Source: an uncultured Pelagibacteraceae bacterium (GTDB lineage: Bacteria; Pseudomonadota; Alphaproteobacteria; Pelagibacterales; Pelagibacteraceae). From it: a DNA stretch of 64,000 nucleotides. Within the stretch, counting starts at the first letter, position 1; each line of letters starts with the position of its first letter. The DNA is taken from positions 62,001-126,000 of the forward strand of contig CACLHW010000003.1 in the NCBI GenBank assembly GCA_902606835.1. The letters run 5' to 3'. This document shows positions 27,742-34,763 of the stretch, piece after piece. The notes under the pieces were generated by a model. The model worked only from the letters and a program-made list of their open reading frames with translations. It was not told the origin of the DNA and did no database searches. The translations under genes and the position numbers were made by a program.

Positions 27742-27747
27742 ATCAGA
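27742..27747 (-). promoter_or_regulatory. -10 element of the 16-residue ORF
   Basis: A consensus TATAAT on the minus strand lies 29 bases upstream of the ATG at 27713. No good -35 box is seen at 16-18 bp, so the promoter call rests on the -10 and on the good ribosome site downstream. Confidence 0.35.
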
Positions 27748-27810
27748 TTCAATTATAAACCATTAAAAACCCTTTTAAAATCAACTATTAGTTTAAAACA
27801 AAACCCCTTA

Positions 27811-27816
27811 TATAAT
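27811..27816 (+). promoter_or_regulatory. -10 element of the MORN-protein gene
   Basis: A consensus TATAAT ends 13 bases before the ATG at 27830. Transcription would start about 7 bases before the start codon, so the mRNA would be nearly leaderless; no Shine-Dalgarno site is seen there. TTAGTT at 27788-27793 is a weak -35 candidate with 17 bp spacing. Confidence 0.4.
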
Positions 27817-27829
27817 AGAATTATTTTAA

Positions 27830-29110
27830 ATGAGAAAAATATTAACCATAGCCATATTTAGCTGTTTGTTTTGCGGTAGCAGTTTCGCTGAATCTTACTT
27901 TTTTAAAGGGTGTGAAATAAGTAGCGTGGTAACCGGAAGTTACGTAATCAATATTAAAAAGAATGTAATTGAAGTTGAATTAAAAAGCGCAGATGGCCTA
28001 ATTCAAAATTTTTCGGACAAAATTAAATCTATTAAAGCTGGTAAGATTATTAGCGAAAAAATAAAAAGTGGTAAAGGAGAAAACATTTACTATCAGTATT
28101 TTTTAAATTCTAAAGCTAAGTCTGTAATAAAGTTAGAATTTATTAAAGAAGGTGGAGCAGAAATGAGTGTATTTAAATTAAACTCAAAAAGAGTAAGTTA
28201 TTGTTCAGATATTAAAGGAGGATGGGATAAGCAAAAAATAGAAAAAGCTAAGATTGAAAAAGAACAAGAAGAAATATTAAAAGCCCAAGAAGAGTTAAGA
28301 AAAGAACAAGAGAAAATATTTGAGTGTCAGGGAAAAGATGTTAAAGAATGGGAAAATTGTAAGGGCTCTTATAAATCAGAAACTGGACTTGTTTACAAAG
28401 GAATGTTTAAAAACGGTAAAATCGTTAAAGGAATTTCAATATATCCAGGAGGTTCAAAATATGTTGGGGAATTTATAAATTTTAAACCTGAAGGATATGG
28501 AACCTTTCTTTGGGATAATGGTGATAGATATTATGGTAATTGGAAAAATGGTAAGGCGCATGGAAAAGGAACAAAACTTTGGAGTGATGGAAGAGAATAC
28601 GACGGAACATTTAAAAATGATAAGTTAGATGGAGAAGGCAGTCTTTACTACCCTGATGGAAAAAAATATGAAGGAGGATTCTTAAATGGAAAACGTCACG
28701 GTGAGGGAATTTTTACATATCCTGATGGTACTGCATATATAGGAAAATTTTTAGCTGGAAAAGAACAGGGTATTGGAGATTGTGTTGCTGTAGATGGATC
28801 TGTTGTTAAATGTAAAAGCAAAATAGAAACTCAGGCTAAAAAATTTACTGGAAAAGATACCCGTGATATTTCAATAGTTGCAAGAAGATGGGTTAGAATT
28901 AGTCAATATGAAGCTAATTCGAAAAAAGGAAAAAAAATTATGGATAAATTAAAAGCTGACTTTGAAGTTAAAGCAAAAGAAGCTTGCATGCCTAAATCAT
29001 ATAACACACTGGAAAAGAAAATTGATGTATTGGAAATTGACGAAACGCCAGCTTACGGTTTAGAAACTAAACTTAAAATTGGTATTAACGGTGTTGTTGA
29101 GTGTATTTAA
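27830..29110 (+). CDS. Secreted MORN-repeat protein
   Basis: A 426-residue exported protein. The signal peptide (1-20) ends SCLFCGSSFA. An unassigned beta-rich domain follows (about 21-125), then a charged coiled-coil stretch (about 130-165) and six MORN repeats of about 23 residues (about 185-325), each like YYGNWKNGKAHGKGTKLW. A final helical/beta domain (about 345-426) closes the protein. MORN arrays commonly bind lipids or act as scaffolds. The next gene starts directly at its stop. The exact role is unknown; an envelope location is likely. Confidence 0.8.
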   Translation: MRKILTIAIFSCLFCGSSFAESYFFKGCEISSVVTGSYVINIKKNVIEVELKSADGLIQNFSDKIKSIKAGKIISEKIKSGKGENIYYQYFLNSKAKSVIKLEFIKEGGAEMSVFKLNSKRVSYCSDIKGGWDKQKIEKAKIEKEQEEILKAQEELRKEQEKIFECQGKDVKEWENCKGSYKSETGLVYKGMFKNGKIVKGISIYPGGSKYVGEFINFKPEGYGTFLWDNGDRYYGNWKNGKAHGKGTKLWSDGREYDGTFKNDKLDGEGSLYYPDGKKYEGGFLNGKRHGEGIFTYPDGTAYIGKFLAGKEQGIGDCVAVDGSVVKCKSKIETQAKKFTGKDTRDISIVARRWVRISQYEANSKKGKKIMDKLKADFEVKAKEACMPKSYNTLEKKIDVLEIDETPAYGLETKLKIGINGVVECI

Positions 29111-29806
29111 ATGAAAAAATTATCCTTACCCAACGTTACACTTTTGGCGGCTACCTCGGTTGAAATAGATCAAGCTCAAATTTCAATGAGAATTTCACTA
29201 CACAATATAAAATTCGGAGCGGTTAAACTATTGTCTTCCTCTGCTCCAAAAAAAAAATATCCAGACATAGAATATGTATCTATACCTAATATGGATTTCT
29301 TAGGTTATAACCGATTAATTCTAGAAGATTTGCATAAATATTTTGAAACATCTCATTGTTTAATTATTCAAGCTGATAGTTTTGTTGTTAATTCTAGTTT
29401 GTGGAAAGATGAATTTTTAAACTTTGACTATATAGGCGCACCTTGGTCAGAAAAAGTTCAGATTAAACCTGAACTTACTTTACATATGAAAAAAAACTGT
29501 GTAGGAAATGGCGGTTTTTCTTTAAGAAGTCGTAAATTAGTTGAGAGAACTGCAAAAATAAAGTTTAGTTCATTAGATCTTCCTATCTATCATGAAGATG
29601 TCATTATATGTCATTATCTATACGAAAAAATGATAGAAAGTGGCATAAACTTTGCCCCTCCAAAACTTGCGTCTGAATTTTCAATAGAAAATGTTAATCA
29701 TCTTTACGGACAAGATGTAAATACTGTATTTGGCTTCCACGGAAAGCACCTAAGAGCCCATTTTTTAAAAAAATATGCACTACGTGCACCAATAGGAGAG
29801 TGGTAA
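29111..29806 (+). CDS. DUF5672-family protein (probable glycosyltransferase-like)
   Basis: A 231-residue protein matching DUF5672. It opens with LPNVTLLAATSVEIDQAQIS and has LIIQADSFVVNSSLWKDEFL, the DYIGAPW segment, and GNGGFSLRSRKLVER followed by HEDVIICHYL. The pattern of an Asp motif, GGFSLRS and ED resembles GT-A glycosyltransferases. It is immediately downstream of the MORN gene (0 nt gap) and upstream of the radical SAM and GT2 genes, so it is part of a glycan-related set. The acceptor and donor are unknown. Confidence 0.7.
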   Translation: MKKLSLPNVTLLAATSVEIDQAQISMRISLHNIKFGAVKLLSSSAPKKKYPDIEYVSIPNMDFLGYNRLILEDLHKYFETSHCLIIQADSFVVNSSLWKDEFLNFDYIGAPWSEKVQIKPELTLHMKKNCVGNGGFSLRSRKLVERTAKIKFSSLDLPIYHEDVIICHYLYEKMIESGINFAPPKLASEFSIENVNHLYGQDVNTVFGFHGKHLRAHFLKKYALRAPIGEW

Positions 29807-29836
29807 ATTTATAAAAAAAAATATAGTATTTAACAA

Positions 29837-31147
29837 ATGTTAAAAAAATATAACCTTACAAATCTTAAAAAAGTATTAAATTATAATAATAATAAAGTTG
29901 TTTTAAGGGGAGCGGGCTCACTTGGTAAACTGGCTATAAATGCTTTGCAAAAATTAGATATCAAAGTAGATTATTTTTGGGACAAAAATCCAAGAAAACA
30001 AGGATTAAAATATTGTAATGTTGAAGTTGTTGGTGATAAAAAAATTATAGAGCTTGGAAAAGAAATAAATATTTTTATCTGCAGCAATTACTTTTCTTTA
30101 GTAATACCCGAGCTTGAAAAATTAGGACTAAAAAATGTTTTTGACTGTTGTGAATTAATAGAAAATACTGATTATTCAAAAATTGCATTTAAAACAAATC
30201 AAGAAATACATGATTTTGGTAATATATTTAATAATTCTCCCTTTAACCAAAATCCTATAGAAGTAAAAAGAGTTTTAGATTTACACAGAACTGGTTTGGA
30301 AACTCAAAATAGCCAAAATTATAAAAATAATATTTCTAAAAAATTAAATATAAAATATATAGATATAGTAATTACAGAAAAATGTTCAATGAAATGCGTA
30401 GATTGCTCAAATTTAATGCAATATTACGTAGAACCAAAAGATAGTAGCTTAGAAATTCTTTTTGAAACTATAAAAAAGACTATGTCTTCAATAGATCACT
30501 TGTCAGAATTTAGAGTGATTGGTGGCGAGCCGTTTATGAATAGAAATATAGGAAAAATATTAGATTACTTAAAAACATTTGAAAACTTTTCAAGAATAAT
30601 TATTTATACAAATGCAACAATAATTCCTAAAAATAATAATTTAAAAGCTTTAAAACATCCAAAAGTATCACTGGATATTACACACTATAAAGATTACAAA
30701 TATTCTTTTAAAAATCATCCAAAGCTTATTAAAGTCTTAGAAGAAAATAAAATTAACTATGTGAGTCATACAGCGGATAGATGGACTGACAGTGGAAGAA
30801 TAAAAAAATATCACAGGACTGATGATCAGTTAAAAGATATTTTTTTAAACTGTTGTGTAGGAGATGTATTGACAATATTAAACGGAAAAATGTATAGATG
30901 CCCTTTTTCTGCTAACGCTCACAATATAAATGCCATACCATTTAATAAAGATGATATAATAAACGTGCTTGATAAGGACTTAGATCAAATAAAATTAAGG
31001 GAAAAAATAACAAAATTATATACAAGAAAAGATAGAAAAGAATATTTATCTGCCTGCAAATATTGCAAAGGTAGAGATTTTAATACAACAGAAATACCTG
31101 CTGGAATACAAACAAAAGAAATATTAAAAAATCCCAAATTTAATTAA
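29837..31147 (+). CDS. Radical SAM protein with N-terminal Rossmann-like module
   Basis: A 436-residue protein of two parts. The first (about 18-110) resembles a nucleotide-binding fold with KVVLRGAGSLGKLAINAL and a later VDYFWDKNPRK. The second is a radical SAM domain with the cluster motif EKCSMKCVDC (C183, C187, C190) and the GGEPFM motif. Late cysteines, NCCVGDVL with MYRCPF and ACKYC, could bind a second cluster in SPASM style. A surface-sugar or peptide modification role is plausible from the neighbours, but the substrate cannot be named. Confidence 0.75.
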   Translation: MLKKYNLTNLKKVLNYNNNKVVLRGAGSLGKLAINALQKLDIKVDYFWDKNPRKQGLKYCNVEVVGDKKIIELGKEINIFICSNYFSLVIPELEKLGLKNVFDCCELIENTDYSKIAFKTNQEIHDFGNIFNNSPFNQNPIEVKRVLDLHRTGLETQNSQNYKNNISKKLNIKYIDIVITEKCSMKCVDCSNLMQYYVEPKDSSLEILFETIKKTMSSIDHLSEFRVIGGEPFMNRNIGKILDYLKTFENFSRIIIYTNATIIPKNNNLKALKHPKVSLDITHYKDYKYSFKNHPKLIKVLEENKINYVSHTADRWTDSGRIKKYHRTDDQLKDIFLNCCVGDVLTILNGKMYRCPFSANAHNINAIPFNKDDIINVLDKDLDQIKLREKITKLYTRKDRKEYLSACKYCKGRDFNTTEIPAGIQTKEILKNPKFN

Positions 31148-31176
31148 TTAATAAAAATTGGTAGTTTTCTAAAAAG

Positions 31177-32547
31177 ATGAAAGAAAAACCTTTAATTTCA
31201 ATTATAATACCAGTTTATAATACGGAATTTAAACTTTTAAAGAGATGCTTAAATTCAATTATAAATCAAAAGGTTTCTTTTGTTGAAATTATCATTGTAA
31301 ATGACGGGTCAACTACAAAAGTAAAAAAATTTTTATTCAATTATAAAAGAAAATGTAAATTCATAAGAATTGTAGATAGTAAAAAAAATTGCGGCACTTC
31401 AATATCAAAAAATAAGGGTCTTAAAAAAGCCAAGGGCGATTATATAAATTTTGTAGACTCGGATGATTGTATTTATAAAAATACATTAAAGAAAATAAAA
31501 CATAATATTATCAAGGAAAACTTTCCTGATATGATTATCGCGAAATATAACACAAATTTAAGTGAAATGAGGGGGGAAAAAAAATTCAAAGATGGAAGTT
31601 TCACTTATAAAAATTATGATAAAAAATATATTTTTAATAATAAAATAAATTTTACTTATAAAATTGATTGTTTGTGGAGATACTTTATTCGAAGAAAATT
31701 AGTAATAAAAAATAATATATCCTTTGAACCTACAGCCTATAAAAATGAAGATAAAGAATTTATGGTTAAAACTTTTTTAAGCGCCAAAAGTTTTTTCTTT
31801 GTGAATTTAATTTATTACTACTACTTTTTACACAACAAGAATTTAAGTTGGACAGATAGATACTCTTTTTACAAAGTATGTCTTGGTAATTATAATTGCA
31901 TTAAAAATATTATTTTTTTCCTTAAAGAAAATAAAATAAATGATGAAAAAAAGCTTGAATTTGCTTTCATTTTTTTAAATGATCTTGTTTTAATGTTAAA
32001 TTTGAATATTTTAAATTTAGATTTCAACCAAGTTAAAATTTTTCAAAATAAAATAAACAAACAAAGAAAAATATTTAATTTTTATCATAAATACTTTTTC
32101 TTTGAATTTCTTAAAGCATCTTTAAAAGAAAATATTGACAGAATTAATAATATATTTTTATCAAAATTGTACTTTTTAGATCAAGAAAGGAAGAGGAAAA
32201 TTTATGTTTATGGTGCTAGTGAATATGCATTGCCGCTTTTGAAAGTCCTTAGAAAAAAACATTACCCAATATTAGGTTTTTTGGACTCAAATTTTTATAG
32301 ATTCGATAAAAAAACATACAAACTGAAAATTTTTTCTACTAAAGATATGCTTATAAAACTTAAAAAGTATAAAAATGATATGATAATTATTGTTTGTCAT
32401 CCTCATATACAAACATGCAAAAGAATTGAGAGACGACTTATCCGACTTGGTGTAAATAAAAAAAATATGATCAGGTTAGATGAAAATATATTAGGTTTAT
32501 TTAGTTCATTTACCAAAATATCAAGCAACTATAAATTTTTAAGATAA
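31177..32547 (+). CDS. GT2 glycosyltransferase with C-terminal Rossmann-like module
   Basis: A 456-residue protein. The N-terminal GT-A domain has SIIIPVYNTEFKLLKRCLNS, the nucleotide-binding IIVNDGST, and the metal-binding NFVDSDDCIY. After a very Lys/Asn/Phe-rich middle, the C-terminus (about 345-440) has KIYVYGASEYALPLLKVL and PILGFLDSN, like the N-terminal module of the radical SAM protein just upstream. It ends 1 nt before the 3' end of the convergent tRNA-Lys. It probably adds a sugar to a surface glycan. Confidence 0.82.
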   Translation: MKEKPLISIIIPVYNTEFKLLKRCLNSIINQKVSFVEIIIVNDGSTTKVKKFLFNYKRKCKFIRIVDSKKNCGTSISKNKGLKKAKGDYINFVDSDDCIYKNTLKKIKHNIIKENFPDMIIAKYNTNLSEMRGEKKFKDGSFTYKNYDKKYIFNNKINFTYKIDCLWRYFIRRKLVIKNNISFEPTAYKNEDKEFMVKTFLSAKSFFFVNLIYYYYFLHNKNLSWTDRYSFYKVCLGNYNCIKNIIFFLKENKINDEKKLEFAFIFLNDLVLMLNLNILNLDFNQVKIFQNKINKQRKIFNFYHKYFFFEFLKASLKENIDRINNIFLSKLYFLDQERKRKIYVYGASEYALPLLKVLRKKHYPILGFLDSNFYRFDKKTYKLKIFSTKDMLIKLKKYKNDMIIIVCHPHIQTCKRIERRLIRLGVNKKNMIRLDENILGLFSSFTKISSNYKFLR

Positions 32548-32548
32548 A

Positions 32549-32624
32549 TGGTGGACTGTGTGAGGATCGAACTCACGACCTAATGATTAAGAGTCATCCG
32601 CTCTACCAACTGAGCTAACAGTCC
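32549..32624 (-). tRNA. tRNA-Lys (anticodon CTT)
   Basis: A full 76 nt cloverleaf with an encoded CCA. The acceptor GGACTGT pairs with ACAGTCC, the discriminator is A, the D-arm has AGCTCAGTTGGTAGAGC, the anticodon stem GATGA/TCATT encloses CTCTTAA (anticodon CTT), and the T-arm has GTTCGATCC. It reads the AAG codon. Confidence 0.95.
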
Positions 32625-32632
32625 ACAATCAA

Positions 32633-32800
32633 TTAGTTTAAAATCAAATACATTGCTATTAAAACCAAAACCATTAAGACAATTGATCCACTTGTATAAT
32701 ATTTTTGACGTTCTAATGCTTTCATTTTTTTATAGATAGGAGTTTGTAATTCCTCTGTATAATATTCTTTTATAGGCAGACCGTTTTTATCGTATTTCAT
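32633..32800 (-). CDS. Small single-pass membrane protein, 55 residues
   Basis: A 55-codon ORF directly upstream of tRNA-Lys on the same strand. The product has a soluble part, MKYDKNGLPIKEYYTEELQT and onward, then one hydrophobic helix at the C-terminus (about 38-55, SIVLMVLVLIAMYLILN). The mixed composition and clean topology look like a real tail-anchored protein. No Shine-Dalgarno site is obvious, and no family is recognised. Confidence 0.5.
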   Translation of the reverse strand: MKYDKNGLPIKEYYTEELQTPIYKKMKALERQKYYTSGSIVLMVLVLIAMYLILN

Positions 32801-32844
32801 AATAATTAGTTTACTAAAAAGTATTTTTTAAGAAAATAAAAAAA

Positions 32845-32912
32845 ATGACGGAGAGAGTGGGATTCGAATCCGCGGTACCTTTGACAGTACACAAGCTTTC
32901 CAAGCCTGCGCC
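32845..32912 (-). pseudogene. Decayed 3' fragment of tRNA-Ser (attachment-site-like repeat, copy A)
   Basis: This 68 bp segment matches 34578-34645 with three mismatches. It covers the anticodon arm, variable arm, T-arm and 3' acceptor strand of the intact tRNA-Ser gene, but the 5' acceptor strand and most of the D-arm are missing. Two differences break pairs in the T-stem and one spoils the terminal CCA, so it cannot be a working tRNA. It bounds a 1.7 kb unit on the side away from the intact tRNA, as expected of a displaced target end after tRNA-site integration. Confidence 0.8.
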
Positions 32913-33018
32913 GAGAACTTTGGTATATATGCCTGAATTACGAAACCCAAAGTGAACTCTTTGGTACCTTTTTAGTGGCTAAAATAGGTGTACAATAATT
33001 CTTTGTTTGAGAGGGATT

Positions 33019-34578
33019 ATGGGGAAAAAATCTAAAAAGAGAGTTAAAAAAAGAAAAACCAAAAAATATAATAAAAATAAAGTTAATGGAGCGGGTATAG
33101 ATCTACAAAAAGCTGTAGATCTTAAATTTAAAACTCTAGGCAAAATTTATAAAAATTTTACAGAAAAACGCGAAAGAGAAAAAAAAGAAAAAGTAAAATT
33201 AAAAGAAAAAAATAGAGAAAAACAAATTAAAGAAGAACAAAAGCAGTTAAAAGAAGATGAAAAACGGTTAAAAAAAGAGGAAGAAAGTAGATTAAAAGAA
33301 ATTAGCTTTATAAGAATTGAACAAGAGAGAAAGACAAAAGAAGAACAAGAAGAGCGAGAAAAAATTGATCCAATTTATAAGGAGGGTATAGCAAAAGCAG
33401 AACAAGAAAAGCTGGAAGAACTTGAAAGGATTTCTCGATTAAAAGAAAAGCGAATAATAGATGAGCAACAAAAATTAGAAGAGATGAACCAAACTTACAC
33501 TGAAAAATTAGAAAAAATAGAAAATGAAAACATAATAGCTCTTGAGGAAATCAATAAATTAAAAGAAAAAAGAATAGAAGAAGAACAGAAAGAAAAGGAG
33601 AAATTAGATCAACATTATAAGGAAAAAATAGAAAACGAAAAACAAAGAAGAATCGCAAAAAAGGAATTAAAAAAAGCTAAAGCTGAAGAAGCAAAAAGAT
33701 TAGAATTAGAAGAACTATCAAAAATAAAAGAAGAAAACAGAATACTAAAAGAAAAAGAAGAGAATAATTTAAAAAAAGAAAAAGAAAGAAGGTTAAAAGC
33801 TGAAGAAAAAAGAAGATCAAATGATGAGACCATAAGAAAAATAAGAGATGAACAAATATTACTAAAGGAAAAAGAAAAAAGCTTAGAAGAAGAATCTATA
33901 AGAATATTGGAAGAGGAAGAAAATATAAGATTTAAAGAGGAAGAAAAAAGAAGATTACTAGATGAAACTAGAAGATTGAAAGAAGAAGAAAGGAAAATTA
34001 AAAAAGAAAAAAAAATAAAATTAGAAGAAGATGAAGAAAGAAGATTACTAGAAGAAGAGGAAAGAAAAATAAAAGCAGATGAAGATGAAACTTCAGAAAA
34101 ATTAAATTTAATAAAAATAAAAAAAGAAAAAGGAATTGAAGAAGAGAGGAAATTAATTGAAAAAACGGAACAAACTTACAAAAATAAATTGGATGACGCT
34201 GAAGAAAAAAAACTCTCACACCTTGAGGAAATAAATAAATTAAAAGAAAAAAGAATATCAGATGAAAATGAAGCTAGAAGAAAATTGGATAAAATTCATA
34301 AAAATAAAATAGAAGAAATAGAAAAAGATAAATCAAACCGTCTTGAAGAGGCAAAAAGAATAATAGAAAAAAAATTAAAAGAAGAAGAGAAAAACAGGAG
34401 ATTAAAAGAAGAACAAGAAAGAAAACAAAGGGCAGAAGAAGCTAGAAAAATACAAATTAAAGAAGTAGAAACAGCAAAAGAGATTGAAAGGAAAAATTTA
34501 AGAAAAATTGAAGAAAGAAGGTTAGGTCTACCTCTCGAACAGGAAAATTCAGAACAAGAAAAAAAGGATCAGAGTTAA
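33019..34578 (+). CDS. Lys/Glu-rich coiled-coil protein with 40-residue repeats
   Basis: A protein of about 519 residues. I prefer the ATG at 33019, behind GAGAGGG, over the TTG at 33007. The first 25 residues are very basic (MGKKSKKRVKKRKTKKYNKN), followed by a short normal segment (GAGIDLQKAVDLKFKTLGKI). The rest is a highly charged helix. Counting from 33007, Tyr124, Tyr164 and Tyr204 are exactly 40 apart and sit in repeats ending near LKEKRI; a second pair holds Tyr391 and His431. No enzyme motif, signal peptide or membrane segment is seen. A -10-like TACAAT lies at 32991. The stop touches the tRNA-Ser 3' end. Confidence 0.7.
   Translation: MGKKSKKRVKKRKTKKYNKNKVNGAGIDLQKAVDLKFKTLGKIYKNFTEKREREKKEKVKLKEKNREKQIKEEQKQLKEDEKRLKKEEESRLKEISFIRIEQERKTKEEQEEREKIDPIYKEGIAKAEQEKLEELERISRLKEKRIIDEQQKLEEMNQTYTEKLEKIENENIIALEEINKLKEKRIEEEQKEKEKLDQHYKEKIENEKQRRIAKKELKKAKAEEAKRLELEELSKIKEENRILKEKEENNLKKEKERRLKAEEKRRSNDETIRKIRDEQILLKEKEKSLEEESIRILEEEENIRFKEEEKRRLLDETRRLKEEERKIKKEKKIKLEEDEERRLLEEEERKIKADEDETSEKLNLIKIKKEKGIEEERKLIEKTEQTYKNKLDDAEEKKLSHLEEINKLKEKRISDENEARRKLDKIHKNKIEEIEKDKSNRLEEAKRIIEKKLKEEEKNRRLKEEQERKQRAEEARKIQIKEVETAKEIERKNLRKIEERRLGLPLEQENSEQEKKDQS
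33338..34360 (+). repeat. Degenerate 120 bp (40-codon) repeats in the coiled-coil gene
   Basis: Two blocks are visible. Three units cover about residues 110-230 (33334-33696) and two cover about 377-451 (34135-34359), counting from 33007. The repeated phrase is EEINKLKEKRI, present near 180-190 and 407-417 and in altered form at 140-150. The two blocks are separated by a stretch of shorter EEERRLLEEE-like repeats. Confidence 0.55.
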
Positions 34579-34668
34579 TGGCGGAGAGAGTGGGATTCGA
34601 ACCCACGGTACCTTTGACAGTACACAAGCTTTCCAAGCCTGCGCCTTAAACCGCTCGGCCATCTCTCC
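34579..34668 (-). tRNA. tRNA-Ser (anticodon GGA)
   Basis: A 90 nt class II tRNA with a long variable arm and encoded CCA. The acceptor GGAGAGA pairs with TCTCTCC, the discriminator is G, the anticodon loop is TTGGAAA (anticodon GGA), and the T-arm is GTGGG/CCCAC around TTCGAAT. It reads TCC and TCT codons. Its 3' two thirds are repeated at 32845-32912. Confidence 0.95.
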
Positions 34669-34763
34669 TTAATCATCTAGTTATTATTTTACTCTAGCAC
34701 GTTTTTTAATTAAACAAACTTATAGTTGGTAAATCAAAATTTTGTTTAATATATATTAAATAC

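Larger units (their letters stand above)
32845..34577. mobile_element. Possible 1.7 kb genomic unit inserted at tRNA-Ser
   Basis: The region is bounded by direct repeats of the tRNA-Ser 3' portion (32845-32912 and 34578-34645). Between them lies one gene for a Lys/Glu-rich coiled-coil protein and about 100 bp of leader. No integrase or transposase is present, so it would be a remnant or a passenger moved by enzymes elsewhere. A simple tandem duplication of tRNA-Ser with later insertion is an alternative. Confidence 0.45.

Noticed and set aside
32845-32912. A second functional tRNA-Ser gene
   Set aside because: The 5' acceptor strand and D-arm are missing, the T-stem has two mismatches, and CCA is lost.
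32913-32960. Hairpin ACTTTGG ... CCAAAGT as a terminator or small RNA
   Set aside because: The loop is over 20 nt and no T run follows directly; support is too weak to annotate.
33615-34219. Phe/Leu/Ser-rich open frames on the minus strand opposite the coiled-coil gene
   Set aside because: They are the complements of Lys/Glu codon runs (AAA, GAA), which always give Phe, Leu and Ser codons; no start signals are seen.
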